Shown: positions 15,504 to 26,634, numbered from the stretch's first letter. The stretch is 64,000 bases of DNA from Streptomyces sp. NBC_00273 (GCF_036178145.1 NZ_CP108067.1:8695001-8759000); one strand, 5' to 3'. Notes: a model not told the origin generated them from the sequence alone. Translations and numbers: made by a program.

Positions 15504-16487
15504 ATGAGCGAGGGCGAGGGAGCAGAGGGCATGGACGCAGAGTTAGCCGGTGAGGGCTGGGGTGCCACGCGCTCCTGGGTGGAGAAGGGGTTGCCCGCGA
15601 CAGAACGCATCGAGCAGGCGGTCCGCCTGCGCGGCGGCTGGACCTCGCAGATGCGGCGCCTGGACCTCGGCGGCCCGGACGGACGGCGCTCGCTCGTCCT
15701 GCGGTCCTTCGTCAAGCCGTTCTACGCCCGGCACGCGGAGGGCCTGCTGACCCGTGAAGCGGCGATCCTGCGCCTGCTCGGTGACACGGACGTGCCCGCG
15801 GCCACGTTGGTGGCGGTGGATGCGACGGCGCAGCACTGCGACCACCCCTCCCTCCTGATGTCCCTGCTGCCGGGAACCGTGCGCCTGGACGATCGCAACG
15901 CCGACGCCCGCGCCGAACTGTTGGCCCGCCAACTGGTGCGCATCCATCAGCTGCCGATCGCCGCCCACCAGCGGCCCCGTACCTATCAGGCCTGGGCCTC
16001 TCCCGAGCGGGTGAGCCCGCCCGCGGACACCCGGCGGCCCGAGCTCTGGCAGCGTGCGGTCGACGTCATCCGCCGGGATCCGCCGGACCATCGAGGTCGC
16101 TTTCTGCACCGGGACTTCCATCCCGGGAACGTCCTCTTCACCGGCACGGACGAGGACCTTCGGATCAGCGGCGTCGTCGACTGGGTGGAGACCTCCTGGG
16201 GGCCCGCCGACCTGGACGTGGCGCACTGCTCGACGGCCCTCGCCCTGCTGCACGGGGTTCCCGCGGGGATGGGCTTCGCGGACCGCTATGTCGCCGCGGG
16301 AGGGACCCTGACCGAGGACCGCACCGCCCACCTCTACTGGCGGCTCCTGGACGCGCTGGGCTTCGCTCCGGACGCGGAGAAGGTCGGCGGGCCCTGGCGC
16401 GAACTGGGCCGGGTCGACCTGACGGCCCCTGTCCTGACGCAGAGACTGGAGGGCTACCTCCACGCCCTCTTCGAGAGGTATGCCTGA
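15504..16487 (+). CDS. Aminoglycoside phosphotransferase (APH) family protein
   Basis: 327 residues. The kinase-like fold shows the catalytic loop LHRDFHPGNVLF and the metal site GVVDWVETSWGP. It uses ATP to phosphorylate a small molecule. In Streptomyces most such enzymes are not antibiotic-resistance genes and their substrate is unknown. Monocistronic, ended by a 16-bp hairpin shared with the convergent gene. The ATG at 15504 is used; a second Met nine residues on is possible. Confidence 0.85.
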   Translation: MSEGEGAEGMDAELAGEGWGATRSWVEKGLPATERIEQAVRLRGGWTSQMRRLDLGGPDGRRSLVLRSFVKPFYARHAEGLLTREAAILRLLGDTDVPAATLVAVDATAQHCDHPSLLMSLLPGTVRLDDRNADARAELLARQLVRIHQLPIAAHQRPRTYQAWASPERVSPPADTRRPELWQRAVDVIRRDPPDHRGRFLHRDFHPGNVLFTGTDEDLRISGVVDWVETSWGPADLDVAHCSTALALLHGVPAGMGFADRYVAAGGTLTEDRTAHLYWRLLDALGFAPDAEKVGGPWRELGRVDLTAPVLTQRLEGYLHALFERYA

Positions 16488-16501
16488 ACCGTCGCGTCGC
16501 G

Positions 16502-16547
16502 TCGCGTCCCGGCCGGCCGACCCGCTGGCTTGCCGGCCGGGACGCGA
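16502..16547. terminator. 16-bp bidirectional terminator hairpin
   Basis: TCGCGTCCCGGCCGGC (16502-16517) and GCCGGCCGGGACGCGA (16532-16547) pair perfectly over a 14-base loop. It fills the gap between two converging genes, so it can stop transcription from both sides. It is preceded by three GTCGC repeats. Confidence 0.78.
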
Positions 16548-16554
16548 CGGGCAC

Positions 16555-17721
16555 TCAGTCGAGGGCGTCGGCCCGGAGGATCTCGGTGACGACGGCCACC
16601 GCCTGCCCCGGGTTCTGCTCCAGCCAGGCGCCGAGGTGCTCCCGGACGGCCTCCGCGACACAGGCGCGTACGGGGCTGTTGCCCAGCTCTCCGCGTGTGG
16701 CGCCGACGAACTCGGGATGGTCCAGCTTGACCGACACGACCGCCGTCAGGCCCCGGCCGATGCGGTCGGCGCCGAGGCCGGGCTCCGCCGCCGTCAGCAG
16801 CCCCCGCGCCCGCGCGTACGCGTCGAGCGCGGCGGCCGCCCCCTCGCGCAGGCCCGCCTCATGGGTGCCGCCGTAGGGGGTGGCCATGCTGTTGGCGAAG
16901 CTGCGGACCCGCTCCGCGCGGGAGCCGCACCACCCCAGGGCCACCTCCATCGTCCCCGCCATCCGCGGGTCCTCCCGCTCGAAGCCGATGACGTCCGTGT
17001 GCACGTGCGCCCCCGCCCGCGCCCGGAGGGACACGACGAAGTCCCGCACCCCGCCCAGGAACCGGAACCGCGCGGTCTGGGGGCCGCCCGGAGGGCGTTC
17101 GTCGGTCAGCGATACGTCCAGGCCCCGGTTGAGGAAGGCCAGCTCCCTGAAGTGCTCCGCCAGCACGGCGAACGAGCACTCCGTCGTCTCGAAGAGGGTG
17201 GTGTCGGGCCGGAAGGTGAGGGTGGTCCCGCTTCCCGTTGCCGGACCCGCGGCGGTGGGCGGCGCCACGGCGACGCCGCACGCGTACTCCTGGACCCGGC
17301 GGACCCCCTCGCGCCGCACCTCGGCCGTCAGCCGGCTGGACAGGGCGTTGGTGACCGCGGGCTCCAAGCCGACGAGGGCCGTGGTCACGGTGCCGCGGTC
17401 ACCGGGCCCCGCCCCGGCCGACAGGTCGGTCAACAGGGCTTCGAGACCGCGGCCGTCGGTGTCCTCGGCGGCCCCGAAGGGGATGCCCGGACCGTCGTCG
17501 GTGACCCGTACGGCGCCGTCGGCCATCAGGGTCACGCCGACGGATCCGGCACGGCCGGTCAGGGCCTCGTTCACCGCCCGGTCGGCGACCACGAAGACCA
17601 TCTGGTGCAGGCCGCGTTCGCCGGTCGAGCCGATGTACATCCCGGGCCGCTTGCGCACGGCTTCGGCACCCTCCAGCACCTGGATGTGGCTGGTGTCGTA
17701 CGTGATCGCTTCGTCACTCAT
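16555..17721 (-). CDS. Stand-alone GyrB N-terminal-like protein, ATPase residues missing
   Basis: 388 residues from ATG 17721. It aligns along the GHKL ATPase and transducer domains of GyrB (RKRPGMYIGSTGERGLHQMV, TDDGPGIPFG, FANSMATPYGGTHEAG, TAVVSVKLDHPEF) and stops just before the TOPRIM region. The catalytic Glu (E. coli Glu42) is Val44, the Mg-binding Asn (Asn46) is Arg48, the glycine-rich ATP lid reads TTALVGLEPA instead of GGLHGVG, and the QTK lysine is Arg. ATP hydrolysis is therefore unlikely. It may be a regulatory or decoy paralogue of gyrase. It is intact and codon-biased like its neighbours, so not a pseudogene. Confidence 0.85.
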   Translation of the reverse strand: MSDEAITYDTSHIQVLEGAEAVRKRPGMYIGSTGERGLHQMVFVVADRAVNEALTGRAGSVGVTLMADGAVRVTDDGPGIPFGAAEDTDGRGLEALLTDLSAGAGPGDRGTVTTALVGLEPAVTNALSSRLTAEVRREGVRRVQEYACGVAVAPPTAAGPATGSGTTLTFRPDTTLFETTECSFAVLAEHFRELAFLNRGLDVSLTDERPPGGPQTARFRFLGGVRDFVVSLRARAGAHVHTDVIGFEREDPRMAGTMEVALGWCGSRAERVRSFANSMATPYGGTHEAGLREGAAAALDAYARARGLLTAAEPGLGADRIGRGLTAVVSVKLDHPEFVGATRGELGNSPVRACVAEAVREHLGAWLEQNPGQAVAVVTEILRADALD

Positions 17722-18056
17722 GAAGTCCCCTCCGATGGTGCCCGGCAGATCACCCCAGCCTAGGTGAATCCAAGGAAAACACCAGGTCAGGGCCGGTTTG
17801 TCAAACGTCTGGGCGGGTGGGTGAGCGGCTGCCCGGAGCCGGTCGGCCCCCGGGTCGCGCACCACGGCCGCATCGCGGCCGCGGGCCCGCCGGGGCCGCG
17901 TACGCCCCCGTTCCCGGCGACCCCGAGGTGGCTGATTCCGGTGCGCGCCGCGGGCCCGGTGTGAGGCGCCGCGTCAGCGCGACCCGCCGCTGTCCCGACA
18001 GGTGGTCACCCAGCGGCGTCCGCCGGGAGCGCGGTTGCCGCCGCTACGATCGGCCG

Positions 18057-18599
18057 ATGATCACTTCCGTCACGCTCGAGGCCGCCGCCACACCGACCGC
18101 TGCCGCTCTCGTCCTTCGGCCCTGGTGCGTGGAGGACGTCGCCGCACTGGTCGAGGCCTCCCCGGATCCCGGGCTGGCGGGCGAGGGCGACGGACTGAGC
18201 TGGGTACGGGCCCAGGAGCGGGGCTGGGCGACGGGGGTCCGGTTCGGATTCGCCGTCCTGGAGGAGGGCCGGGGCGCGGCGCCGGCGCGGTTGGTGGGCA
18301 ACGTCGTCCTCAAGGAGGTCGCGTCCGGCAAGGCCTCCGCCGAGGTCGGCTACTGGACGGCGGCCAAGGCGCGGGGCCGGGGCGTGGCTCCGCGGGCCTT
18401 GGAAGCCCTCACCGCCTGGTCCCTGGAGGCCTTCCGGGCCGACGGCCTGGAGCGCCTCGAACTGCTCCACCAGGTGGACAACCCCGCATCCTGTCGCGTC
18501 GCGGCCAAGTGCGGCTACGCCTACGACAGGACGCTGGCGTCCGCGCCCCCCGCCTTCCCCCTCGACGGCCATCTGCACGTGCGTCGCGCAGCTGCCTGA
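18057..18599 (+). CDS. GNAT-family N-acetyltransferase
   Basis: 180 residues from ATG 18057. The acetyl-CoA binding region is visible as VGYWTAAKARGRGVAPRALEALTAW (pyrophosphate loop RGRGVAP), followed by NPASCRVAAKCGYAYD, the standard fourth motif of RimJ/RimL-type enzymes. It transfers an acetyl group to an amine, perhaps a protein N-terminus or a small molecule. The start is chosen because the reading frame upstream is low-quality and the family usually starts just before the first strand. Monocistronic. Confidence 0.88.
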   Translation: MITSVTLEAAATPTAAALVLRPWCVEDVAALVEASPDPGLAGEGDGLSWVRAQERGWATGVRFGFAVLEEGRGAAPARLVGNVVLKEVASGKASAEVGYWTAAKARGRGVAPRALEALTAWSLEAFRADGLERLELLHQVDNPASCRVAAKCGYAYDRTLASAPPAFPLDGHLHVRRAAA

Positions 18600-18681
18600 G
18601 GCGCCACCGGCCGGACAGCACCCAGGAGTTGTCCGCGGGGCCGCTTGTCCGGCCGTGCGGCCACCGCGCACAGTGGGCCGT

Positions 18682-19431
18682 ATGACATCAGAGCTGACAC
18701 CCGCCGAGCTCCTGGACGCATTCGCCCGCACCCGCGCCTCGCTCGACGGCGCCGAGGTCACCTGCTGGTGGACCGGAGACGTCCACTCCTGGGCCCCCGG
18801 CGAGCCCTACCGGCGTCTCTTCGGCTTCGAAGGGCTCAACGTCGCGCGCCTCGTGGCGGACGAGGAGCTCGGCGGCTACCAACTCCTGTCCAGGGAGGCC
18901 GCGTTCTACCTCGACCCCGGGACCCGGGAGATCCTGGAGACCTGGCAGGACAAGCAGGTGGTCCACGTCTGGAACGATCCGGCGAACCAGAAGTGGCGGC
19001 CCTTCCCGATCCCCCTGACGGACCTGGGCGACCAGGTCTGCTTCAGCCTGGAGATCCCGCTGGCCTACCCCTCGCCCCTGCCGGTCGCGCAGTACCCGGC
19101 CCACTCCGCCGACGACACCTACCGCGCCCTGGAGCTGTTCCAGTTCTTCGCACCCGCGGCCACCCTGACCACCGACGCGGTGAGCGTCCCCGCCACGATG
19201 TCCTGGACCCGGATGTCCCCGTGGCTGCCCTGGATGGAACAGGGGCAGCGCCCCGGCGGCCTCACCTTCCACTGCCGCGGCCGCAAGCTGGACGCGTACG
19301 CGCAGGTCCCGGAGCGCACCCGCGCGTACATCGCCGAGCACCACCCCGAATTCGCCCACGCGCCGGAGAAGTGGAGCGAGCCGAACGAGACCAGCTGGAC
19401 GTACTTCCGCAGGCTCTCCCCGCCGCGGTAG
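18682..19431 (+). CDS. DUF1838 family protein
   Basis: 249 residues from ATG 18682. No signal peptide or membrane helix. Conserved-looking segments include CWWTGDVHSWAPGEPYRRLF, LETWQDKQVVHVWNDPAN and SWTRMSPWLPWMEQGQRPG, which I recognise as the DUF1838 family, of unknown function. Trp and Tyr are abundant, consistent with binding a hydrophobic or aromatic ligand (inference). The upstream acetyltransferase ends 82 bases before it on the same strand. Confidence 0.75.
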   Translation: MTSELTPAELLDAFARTRASLDGAEVTCWWTGDVHSWAPGEPYRRLFGFEGLNVARLVADEELGGYQLLSREAAFYLDPGTREILETWQDKQVVHVWNDPANQKWRPFPIPLTDLGDQVCFSLEIPLAYPSPLPVAQYPAHSADDTYRALELFQFFAPAATLTTDAVSVPATMSWTRMSPWLPWMEQGQRPGGLTFHCRGRKLDAYAQVPERTRAYIAEHHPEFAHAPEKWSEPNETSWTYFRRLSPPR

Positions 19432-19851
19432 CGCCGCCTCCGGTTGGGGTCCCGGTCTGGGCCCCGGTCCTGCGCGGCGATCGCGCGGACGACGAACGTG
19501 CCTGGTCAGCGCCACTGCCGAGGGACCCTCGGGGGGAGCCGCAGGGGGCGGACAAGGGTTTTCCCCGTATCGAGTTCATCCCCGTGTTGCCTACTGTCTG
19601 CCCACCGGCGATCTTCTCCTGACCCTACGGCACACACGCCAACCCCACATGGCGTGAAGGCCGTAGCGGTCGGGGGGAGAGCCGGGACCGCCGTTGCCCA
19701 GCCCCGCTGTTGCGGCTCGGGCGACGTGGCGCGCGGCGGAGCCGGGGCGAGCTCGACCAACTCGCTCCCGGTCCCGCGGCCGCCGGAACCTCCCACACTG
19801 CACTGACCGGCCGCTCCGGCACGCCCGGAAACGGCCCTCGAAGGGGAACAC
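19432..19851. other. 420-bp gap upstream of the subtilisin gene, no gene recognised
   Basis: Open frames here have poor codon bias and unlikely composition. The stretch carries the promoter region of the protease gene and a small GAGGG/CCCTC repeat near 19520, but no clear -35/-10 pair or operator can be picked out. Confidence 0.5.
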
Positions 19852-21657
<1,806 letters not shown>

Positions 21658-21710
21658 TCAGGAGCCAACTCGGCCTGACGGCCAGATAGTACGGACCAAA
21701 GCGAGCCCGC

Positions 21711-21743
21711 GGACCTGCTGATACACCTCGTATCGGCAGGTCC
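21711..21743 (+). terminator. Terminator after the subtilisin gene
   Basis: GGACCTGC (21711-21718) pairs with GCAGGTCC (21736-21743), and inside it GATAC (21720-21724) pairs with GTATC (21730-21734), giving a 14-pair hairpin. GACGGGTTTT follows, a short T-run rare in this genome, consistent with intrinsic termination. Confidence 0.85.
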
Positions 21744-21870
21744 GACGGGTTTTCCCGGCACGCGACTGATTTCTGCGTCACAATCCGTGTCCGCCCGCCA
21801 CTCGACCTCGTATTGTCGCCTCTCACAGGAAGGGCGCCGGAGCTGGGGACCGAGAGGCTGGTGGCTGTGC

Positions 21871-24639
21871 GTGGTGGCGGCGACGGGGCACGCTGACACA
21901 AGTGTCGGACACGGAGAACTGATCAGGGCGGTCGACCGCGCGCTGACCGCGCACGGCCGGGCGCTCCTGACCGGACCCGCCGGCGCGGGCAAGACCGAGG
22001 TCGTGCGCGCCGTCGCGGCCGCGGCCGAATCGCGCCGCGAGACCGTGCTGTGCCTCGCCCCCGAGGCCGCCGACCAATGGATACCCGAGGCGTCCGCCGC
22101 CGCCCTCCTCGCCTCCGTGCCCGGCGGCGCCCTGGAACAGCTCTCCGGCCCCCAGCGCACCGCCATCGCCCTCCTGCGCCGCGAGGCCGACGCCCCCCGG
22201 GCCGGCCGCGACCACATCGCCCTGCGCCTCGCCGTGGTCGAAGTGCTGCGTACCCTCGCCGATCGCGACCCCGTCCTGCTCGTCCTCGACAACGCCCAGT
22301 GGCTGGACGCCGAGAGCACCGACCTGCTCCGCTTCGCCCTGCGCCTCACCCCGCCCCGCGTCCGGGTCCTGGTCGCCGAATGCGTCCAGGGCGGGGTCCC
22401 GGTGGGCGAACCCCTCTGCGGCCCCGGCGTCCCCGCCATCCGGGTACCCCCGCTGGGCGCCGACGAGGTCGCCGAACTCCTCGTCCGCCACGGCCTCCCG
22501 GCCCGCCTCGCCGGCCGGATCCACCAGGCCAGCGGCGGCAACCCGCGCCTCGCCCTCGCCCTCGGCCACTCCCTCGCCGAAGCCGCCGAGGCCCGCGACA
22601 GCAGCGCCCACCACGCCGACCCCCTGGCCGTCTCCGGACAGGCCCGCGAGGTGGCCCGCCGGCTCCTCGCCGGGGCCCCCGCCCAGGCCCGGCGCACCCT
22701 GCTGCTCGCCGCCCTCGCCACCCGCCCCACCATCTCCCTGCTGCGCCGCGCCGGCCGCCCCGACGCCGAGGCCGAGCTGGCCGAGGCGGAACGGGCCGCG
22801 CTGGTCAGAGTGGGCGAGGACGGCTCCGTGGAGTTCACCGCCGGCGCCCTGCCCACCGCGCTCGCCGCCGACGCCGGCTGGCCCGAACGCGCCGCCGGAC
22901 ACGCGGCCCTGGCCGCCGCCGTCGACGATCCCGTCCAGGCCGTGCGCCACCGCGCGCTGGCCGTGGACACCCCCGACCAGTGGCTCGCCGAGGAGATCAC
23001 CGAGGCCGCCGCGGCATGCCGTCGCCGGGGCCAGCGCGCCCTCGCCGCCGAACTGGGCCTGCTCGCCGCCGAACGCACGCCGTCCTCGTTGGCCGGCGCG
23101 GAACTGGCCCGCCTGGTCACGGCCGCCGAGGACGCCGGCTGGTCCGGCCGCGCCGACCTCGCCCGCCGCGCCACCGGAGCCGTCCTGGCCCGCGACGCCT
23201 CGCCCGCCGACCGGGTACGGGCCCGGCTCGCCGTGATCGACGCCGCCGGCCAGGCCCTGGGCGCCCTCGACGAGACCATCGCGTACGCCATGGACGAGGC
23301 CGCCGGGGACCCCTCGCTCCAGGCCGCCGTCCAGCTGCGGATCGCCTGGAAGCACAACCTCAGCGACGGCGATCCGGTCCGCTCCCGCGACGCCGCGGCC
23401 CGCGCCGGAGCGCTCGCCGCACTCGGCGGCGACCAGGTCGCCGAGGCGATGGCCCTGACCGTACGCGCCCGCATGGGCCGCATCCTCGGCGACCCGGGAG
23501 CCGAGGCGATCCTCGCCGAGGCCCTCGCCCTGCCCGCCCCCGAGGTGCCGCTCGGCATGCGCAACGCGCCCCAGTACCTCGCCGTCCGGCACGCCCTCTT
23601 CGACGACGGCCTCGACGACGCCCGCCGCCAACTGATGGTCCTGCTGCCCGCGGTCCAGCGCACCGGCTCCGCCGAGGACGTCTTCGAGGTCCTGCGCAGC
23701 CTGACCGAGGTCGAACTGCGCAGCGGCCGGTGCGAGGCCGCGTCCGCCCACGCCCGCCGGGCCCTCGAGCTCACGATCGACGCGGGCCTCTCGCCCGGCC
23801 CCGCCTGGTACGTCGCCGCGATGGCCGAGGCCATGGGCGGCAGCTTCGCCCGGGCCGCCGGCTACGCCCGGCGCGGCATCCAGGCCTCGCAGGAGGAACA
23901 GGACCAGGTCTTCCTCTCCCGCAGCCTGCACGCGCTCGGCCTCGTCGAACTCGCCACGGGAGAGGCGGCGAAGGCCGTCGCCACCCTGCGCCGCGTCGCC
24001 GAACTGGAGGCCGCCCAGCAGGTGGTGGACCCCTCGATCCTGCGCTGGCACGGGGAGCTCGCCGAAGCCCTGATCGCCGCAGACGCACCCGAGGAGGCCG
24101 CCCGACTGCTGGCCTCCGTCCGCACGGTCGCCGTCGGCCTCGGCCGGACCGGGGTGGTCGCGGCCCTCGACCGGGCCCGCGGCCTGTGCCTGTCCGCCCA
24201 GGGCGACGCCGACGGGGCCGTCCACCTGCTGGAGACCACCGCCCAGCGCTTCGACGCCCTGCGGCTGCCGCTGGAACGCGGCCGCACGCTGCTCGCCCTC
24301 GCCCGGGTGGAGCGCCGCCGACGCCGGCGCGCACCGGCCCGCGCGGCGCTCCGGGCCGCGGCCGAGGTCTTCGACCGGGCCGGGGCCTCCCCCTGGACGG
24401 AACTCGCCAGGGAACCGGCCCCGGGCGACGGCGCCGGAGCGCGGGTACCGGCGGCCGCGACCCTGACCGAGGCCGAGACCCGGCTCGCGCTGCTGGTCAG
24501 CCAGGGCGCCAGCAACCAGGAGGCCGCGGCGAAGCTGTTCCTCAGCGTCAAGACGGTGGAGGCCCGGCTGACCCGCATCTACCAGAAGCTCGACGTGCGC
24601 TCACGGGCCCAGCTGGCCACCGCGCTGCGCACGCGGTGA
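21871..24639 (+). CDS. LAL-type LuxR-family transcriptional regulator
   Basis: About 923 residues when started at the GTG pair at 21871; in-frame starts back to 21787 are possible. The N-terminal STAND-type ATPase has Walker A LLTGPAGAGKTEVV and Walker B-like VLLVLDNAQWLD. A long helical TPR-like middle follows, then a C-terminal LuxR helix-turn-helix (LTEAETRLALLVSQGASNQE, SVKTVEARLTRIYQKL). Large ATP-binding LuxR regulators switch on pathway genes on binding a ligand. No obvious biosynthetic cluster adjoins it; the convergent chitinase gene and upstream protease gene are neighbours only. Confidence 0.9.
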   Translation: MVAATGHADTSVGHGELIRAVDRALTAHGRALLTGPAGAGKTEVVRAVAAAAESRRETVLCLAPEAADQWIPEASAAALLASVPGGALEQLSGPQRTAIALLRREADAPRAGRDHIALRLAVVEVLRTLADRDPVLLVLDNAQWLDAESTDLLRFALRLTPPRVRVLVAECVQGGVPVGEPLCGPGVPAIRVPPLGADEVAELLVRHGLPARLAGRIHQASGGNPRLALALGHSLAEAAEARDSSAHHADPLAVSGQAREVARRLLAGAPAQARRTLLLAALATRPTISLLRRAGRPDAEAELAEAERAALVRVGEDGSVEFTAGALPTALAADAGWPERAAGHAALAAAVDDPVQAVRHRALAVDTPDQWLAEEITEAAAACRRRGQRALAAELGLLAAERTPSSLAGAELARLVTAAEDAGWSGRADLARRATGAVLARDASPADRVRARLAVIDAAGQALGALDETIAYAMDEAAGDPSLQAAVQLRIAWKHNLSDGDPVRSRDAAARAGALAALGGDQVAEAMALTVRARMGRILGDPGAEAILAEALALPAPEVPLGMRNAPQYLAVRHALFDDGLDDARRQLMVLLPAVQRTGSAEDVFEVLRSLTEVELRSGRCEAASAHARRALELTIDAGLSPGPAWYVAAMAEAMGGSFARAAGYARRGIQASQEEQDQVFLSRSLHALGLVELATGEAAKAVATLRRVAELEAAQQVVDPSILRWHGELAEALIAADAPEEAARLLASVRTVAVGLGRTGVVAALDRARGLCLSAQGDADGAVHLLETTAQRFDALRLPLERGRTLLALARVERRRRRRAPARAALRAAAEVFDRAGASPWTELAREPAPGDGAGARVPAAATLTEAETRLALLVSQGASNQEAAAKLFLSVKTVEARLTRIYQKLDVRSRAQLATALRTR

Positions 24640-24657
24640 CCGCCACAGCACCGCTGC

Positions 24658-25572
24658 TCAGCAGCCGAGGTTGTTCCCGGGGGTCACCCCGAGCAGCTGC
24701 GTGAAGCTCTGGTACTTCGAGATGCGGCTCTGGACCTGGGCGGGGTTGCCGCCGTTGCACTCCAGGGCGCCGTTGATCGAGCGGATGGTCTCCCCGAAGC
24801 CCGCGCCGTTCACCATGGCGGCGTGGGCGGTCATGGTGCCCGGGCCGTTCTGGGTGTTCCAGTACCAGAGCGCCGTCTTCATGGCGACGGCCGGATCCTG
24901 CTCCACGAGGTACGGATTGGCGAGCAGGTTGATGCCGAGCGCGTCACCGGCGGCCTTGTAGTTGAAGTTCCAGCTGAGCTGGATGGGCCCGCGGCCGTAG
25001 TAGGCGGCCTGTCCGGCGGGACAGCCGTACGGCTGGCTCGCGTCGCAGTAGTGCGGGTAGTTGGCGGTGTTCTGCTCCACGATGTACACGAGTCCGCCCG
25101 TCTCGTGGGAGACGTTCGCGAGGAAGGCCGCGGCCTCGCGCCGCTTGGTGGTGTCGTCGCCGGTCTTGGCGAACCCGGGGTAGGCGGAGAGCGCCGAGAC
25201 CAGGCCGTTGTAGGTGTAGAAGGGATTCCGGTTCGGGAACATCTGGTTGAACTGGGCCTCGGAGACCACGAATCCGGTGGGGTTGCCCGGATCCGGGTCC
25301 TGGCCCCCGCCCCCGCAGGCGCCCTGGTCCGACCAGACGCCCCACTGACCGGTGGTGCCGGGCGTCTCGCCCTGGGTCCACCACTTCGCCTGCCAGTTGT
25401 GGCCGCCGTACGAGGCGCTCATGCCGCCCGTGTAGACGGCGGAGGAGGCCCAGGCGCCGGCGCAGGGGGTCGCGGCGACGGCGGGGGAGGAGGGGAGGGC
25501 GAGGGCGAGGCCGGCCGTGAGGGCCGAGGCGGCGGCGAGTGCGAGGGCGCGGAGGCGAAGCGCACGTATCAC
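24658..25572 (-). CDS. Secreted GH19 chitinase with N-terminal chitin-binding domain
   Basis: 304 residues. The signal peptide ends at about residue 34. A CBM5/12-type chitin-binding module follows at 36-85 (Trp-rich, NWQAKWWTQGETPG). A Gly/Pro linker then leads to the family 19 catalytic domain from about 100. Catalytic acids are Glu157 in SHETGG and Glu166 in VEQNTANY. The YYGRGPIQLSWNFNY substrate-groove motif is intact. It hydrolyses chitin outside the cell and matches the ChiF/ChiG type of Streptomyces. Its promoter carries the chitinase direct repeats. Convergent with the LuxR gene after only 18 bases. Confidence 0.95.
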   Translation of the reverse strand: MIRALRLRALALAAASALTAGLALALPSSPAVAATPCAGAWASSAVYTGGMSASYGGHNWQAKWWTQGETPGTTGQWGVWSDQGACGGGGQDPDPGNPTGFVVSEAQFNQMFPNRNPFYTYNGLVSALSAYPGFAKTGDDTTKRREAAAFLANVSHETGGLVYIVEQNTANYPHYCDASQPYGCPAGQAAYYGRGPIQLSWNFNYKAAGDALGINLLANPYLVEQDPAVAMKTALWYWNTQNGPGTMTAHAAMVNGAGFGETIRSINGALECNGGNPAQVQSRISKYQSFTQLLGVTPGNNLGC

Positions 25573-25620
25573 GTAACTGCTCCTTCAGTGGGGGGACTTG
25601 CCGTGGGGGCAACGGTGCCC

Positions 25621-25661
25621 ACTGAAGCGAAAATGGTCTGAACCTGTCAAGGTCTAGACCA
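25621..25661 (-). promoter_or_regulatory. Chitinase promoter with paired 12-bp repeats
   Basis: Read on the minus strand: TGGTCTAGACCT (25661-25650), then AGGTTCAGACCA (25645-25634). TTGACA (25650-25645) lies exactly between them as -35, followed by 18 bases and TTCAGT near 25626 as a weak -10. This is the classic Streptomyces chitinase promoter design. The TGGTCTAGACC core also matches the DasR-binding element, so N-acetylglucosamine-dependent repression is expected (established for the family, inferred here). Confidence 0.85.
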
Positions 25662-25717
25662 AATGAAACGCGCCGGCATCACGCGTGACGCGTGACACCG
25701 GCGCGCGATCGAACCGA

Positions 25718-26131
25718 TCAGCTGCCCGCGGAGAGGTTGCCGGAGAGGATCGGGATGTTGCTGGCGATGTGCGAGAGGGCCTCGTCACCCTTGGCCTGGG
25801 TGGAGTTCTCGGTGCACTGCTGGTTCTGCGGGCTGGCGAGGACGTTGACGTCCTGGACGCCGACGTTGGCGAGGACCGCGAGCAGGGACTGGGCGTTGAC
25901 CTTGGCCGGCAGGCCGACGCAGAGCTTGTTGAGCGAGCCCTGGATGGCGCCGAGCTGCGGGCTCATCTTGCCGTGGGTCTCCTGGTTGCCGTAGATCTGG
26001 GCGGAACCGTTGCCGTTGACGGTGTTCACGCCGTTGTCGTTGCCGATCGCCATCGCCGGGGAGGCGACTGCGGCACCCGCGCCGAGCACGGCGGCGGTGG
26101 CGGCTGCGGTGGCCATGAACTTCTTGAGCAT
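25718..26131 (-). CDS. Rodlin (spore/aerial hypha surface protein)
   Basis: 137 residues, close to the usual 131-133. The signal peptide ends at ASPAMA (about residue 28). The mature chain is rich in Asn, Gln and Gly, with NGNGSAQIYGNQETHGKMSPQ and two cysteines (CVGLP and QQCTENS), all rodlin hallmarks. Rodlins align chaplin fibres into rodlets on aerial hyphae and spores. Only one copy is present, whereas S. coelicolor has a divergent pair, and no chaplin gene is in the window. It is preceded by an AGGATCC-type ribosome-binding site. Confidence 0.9.
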   Translation of the reverse strand: MLKKFMATAAATAAVLGAGAAVASPAMAIGNDNGVNTVNGNGSAQIYGNQETHGKMSPQLGAIQGSLNKLCVGLPAKVNAQSLLAVLANVGVQDVNVLASPQNQQCTENSTQAKGDEALSHIASNIPILSGNLSAGS

Positions 26132-26300
26132 GTGGGGATCCTTCTGGTTCGCACTGTCGCGTGTGATGGCTGCCCTCGGCGGGACGTGCTGATCAACTGT
26201 CGACGGCGCTCGGGGTTATCCCCACTCACCCGAGTGGCCCAATGCCGGATCGAGCCACCCCCGGCCGTAGTGGCGGGGGCGAGCTCCTCGGGTTCGAGGG

Positions 26301-26492
26301 TCAGCCGGTCTTGCGGCGGACCTTCTTGTTCTTGCCGCCGGGGCCGCTGCTGGCACCCTGGACCTTCGCCCGGCTCTGGTGGGCCTGCTGGGACTGGGCG
26401 TTCGCGGCGTTGCGCTCCAGGGCCTCCCGGAACTTGCGCTTGGCCGCGTCGGCCGGGGACTCGTCCTGCGGGGTGTCGGTTTCGTCAGCCAT
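26301..26492 (-). CDS. DUF5302 small protein
   Basis: 63 residues, strong AGGAGG site before ATG 26492. Very hydrophilic: an acidic N-terminus (ADETDTPQDESPAD), a central helix (KRKFREALERN) and a basic tail ending KNKKVRRKTG. I recognise it as the DUF5302 family, common in Streptomyces, with no known function. The charged, disordered make-up would suit nucleic-acid or protein binding (inference). Confidence 0.85.
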   Translation of the reverse strand: MADETDTPQDESPADAAKRKFREALERNAANAQSQQAHQSRAKVQGASSGPGGKNKKVRRKTG

Positions 26493-26634
26493 GTTGTCCT
26501 CCTGGGGTGATCAAGCGGTTTCAGTCTGTCAGGTGGCGTCCGTGCTGACCAGCGAGTTCCCTGACACCCCAAGGACCGCTTGGGGAGGTCATAAGTTTTG
26601 GTTATGTGGCCATAAACGGACACCGGGTGCCGAG

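Noticed and set aside
19444..19806. 120-codon frame between the DUF1838 and subtilisin genes
   Set aside because: Poor codon bias, no family features and no good ribosome-binding site.
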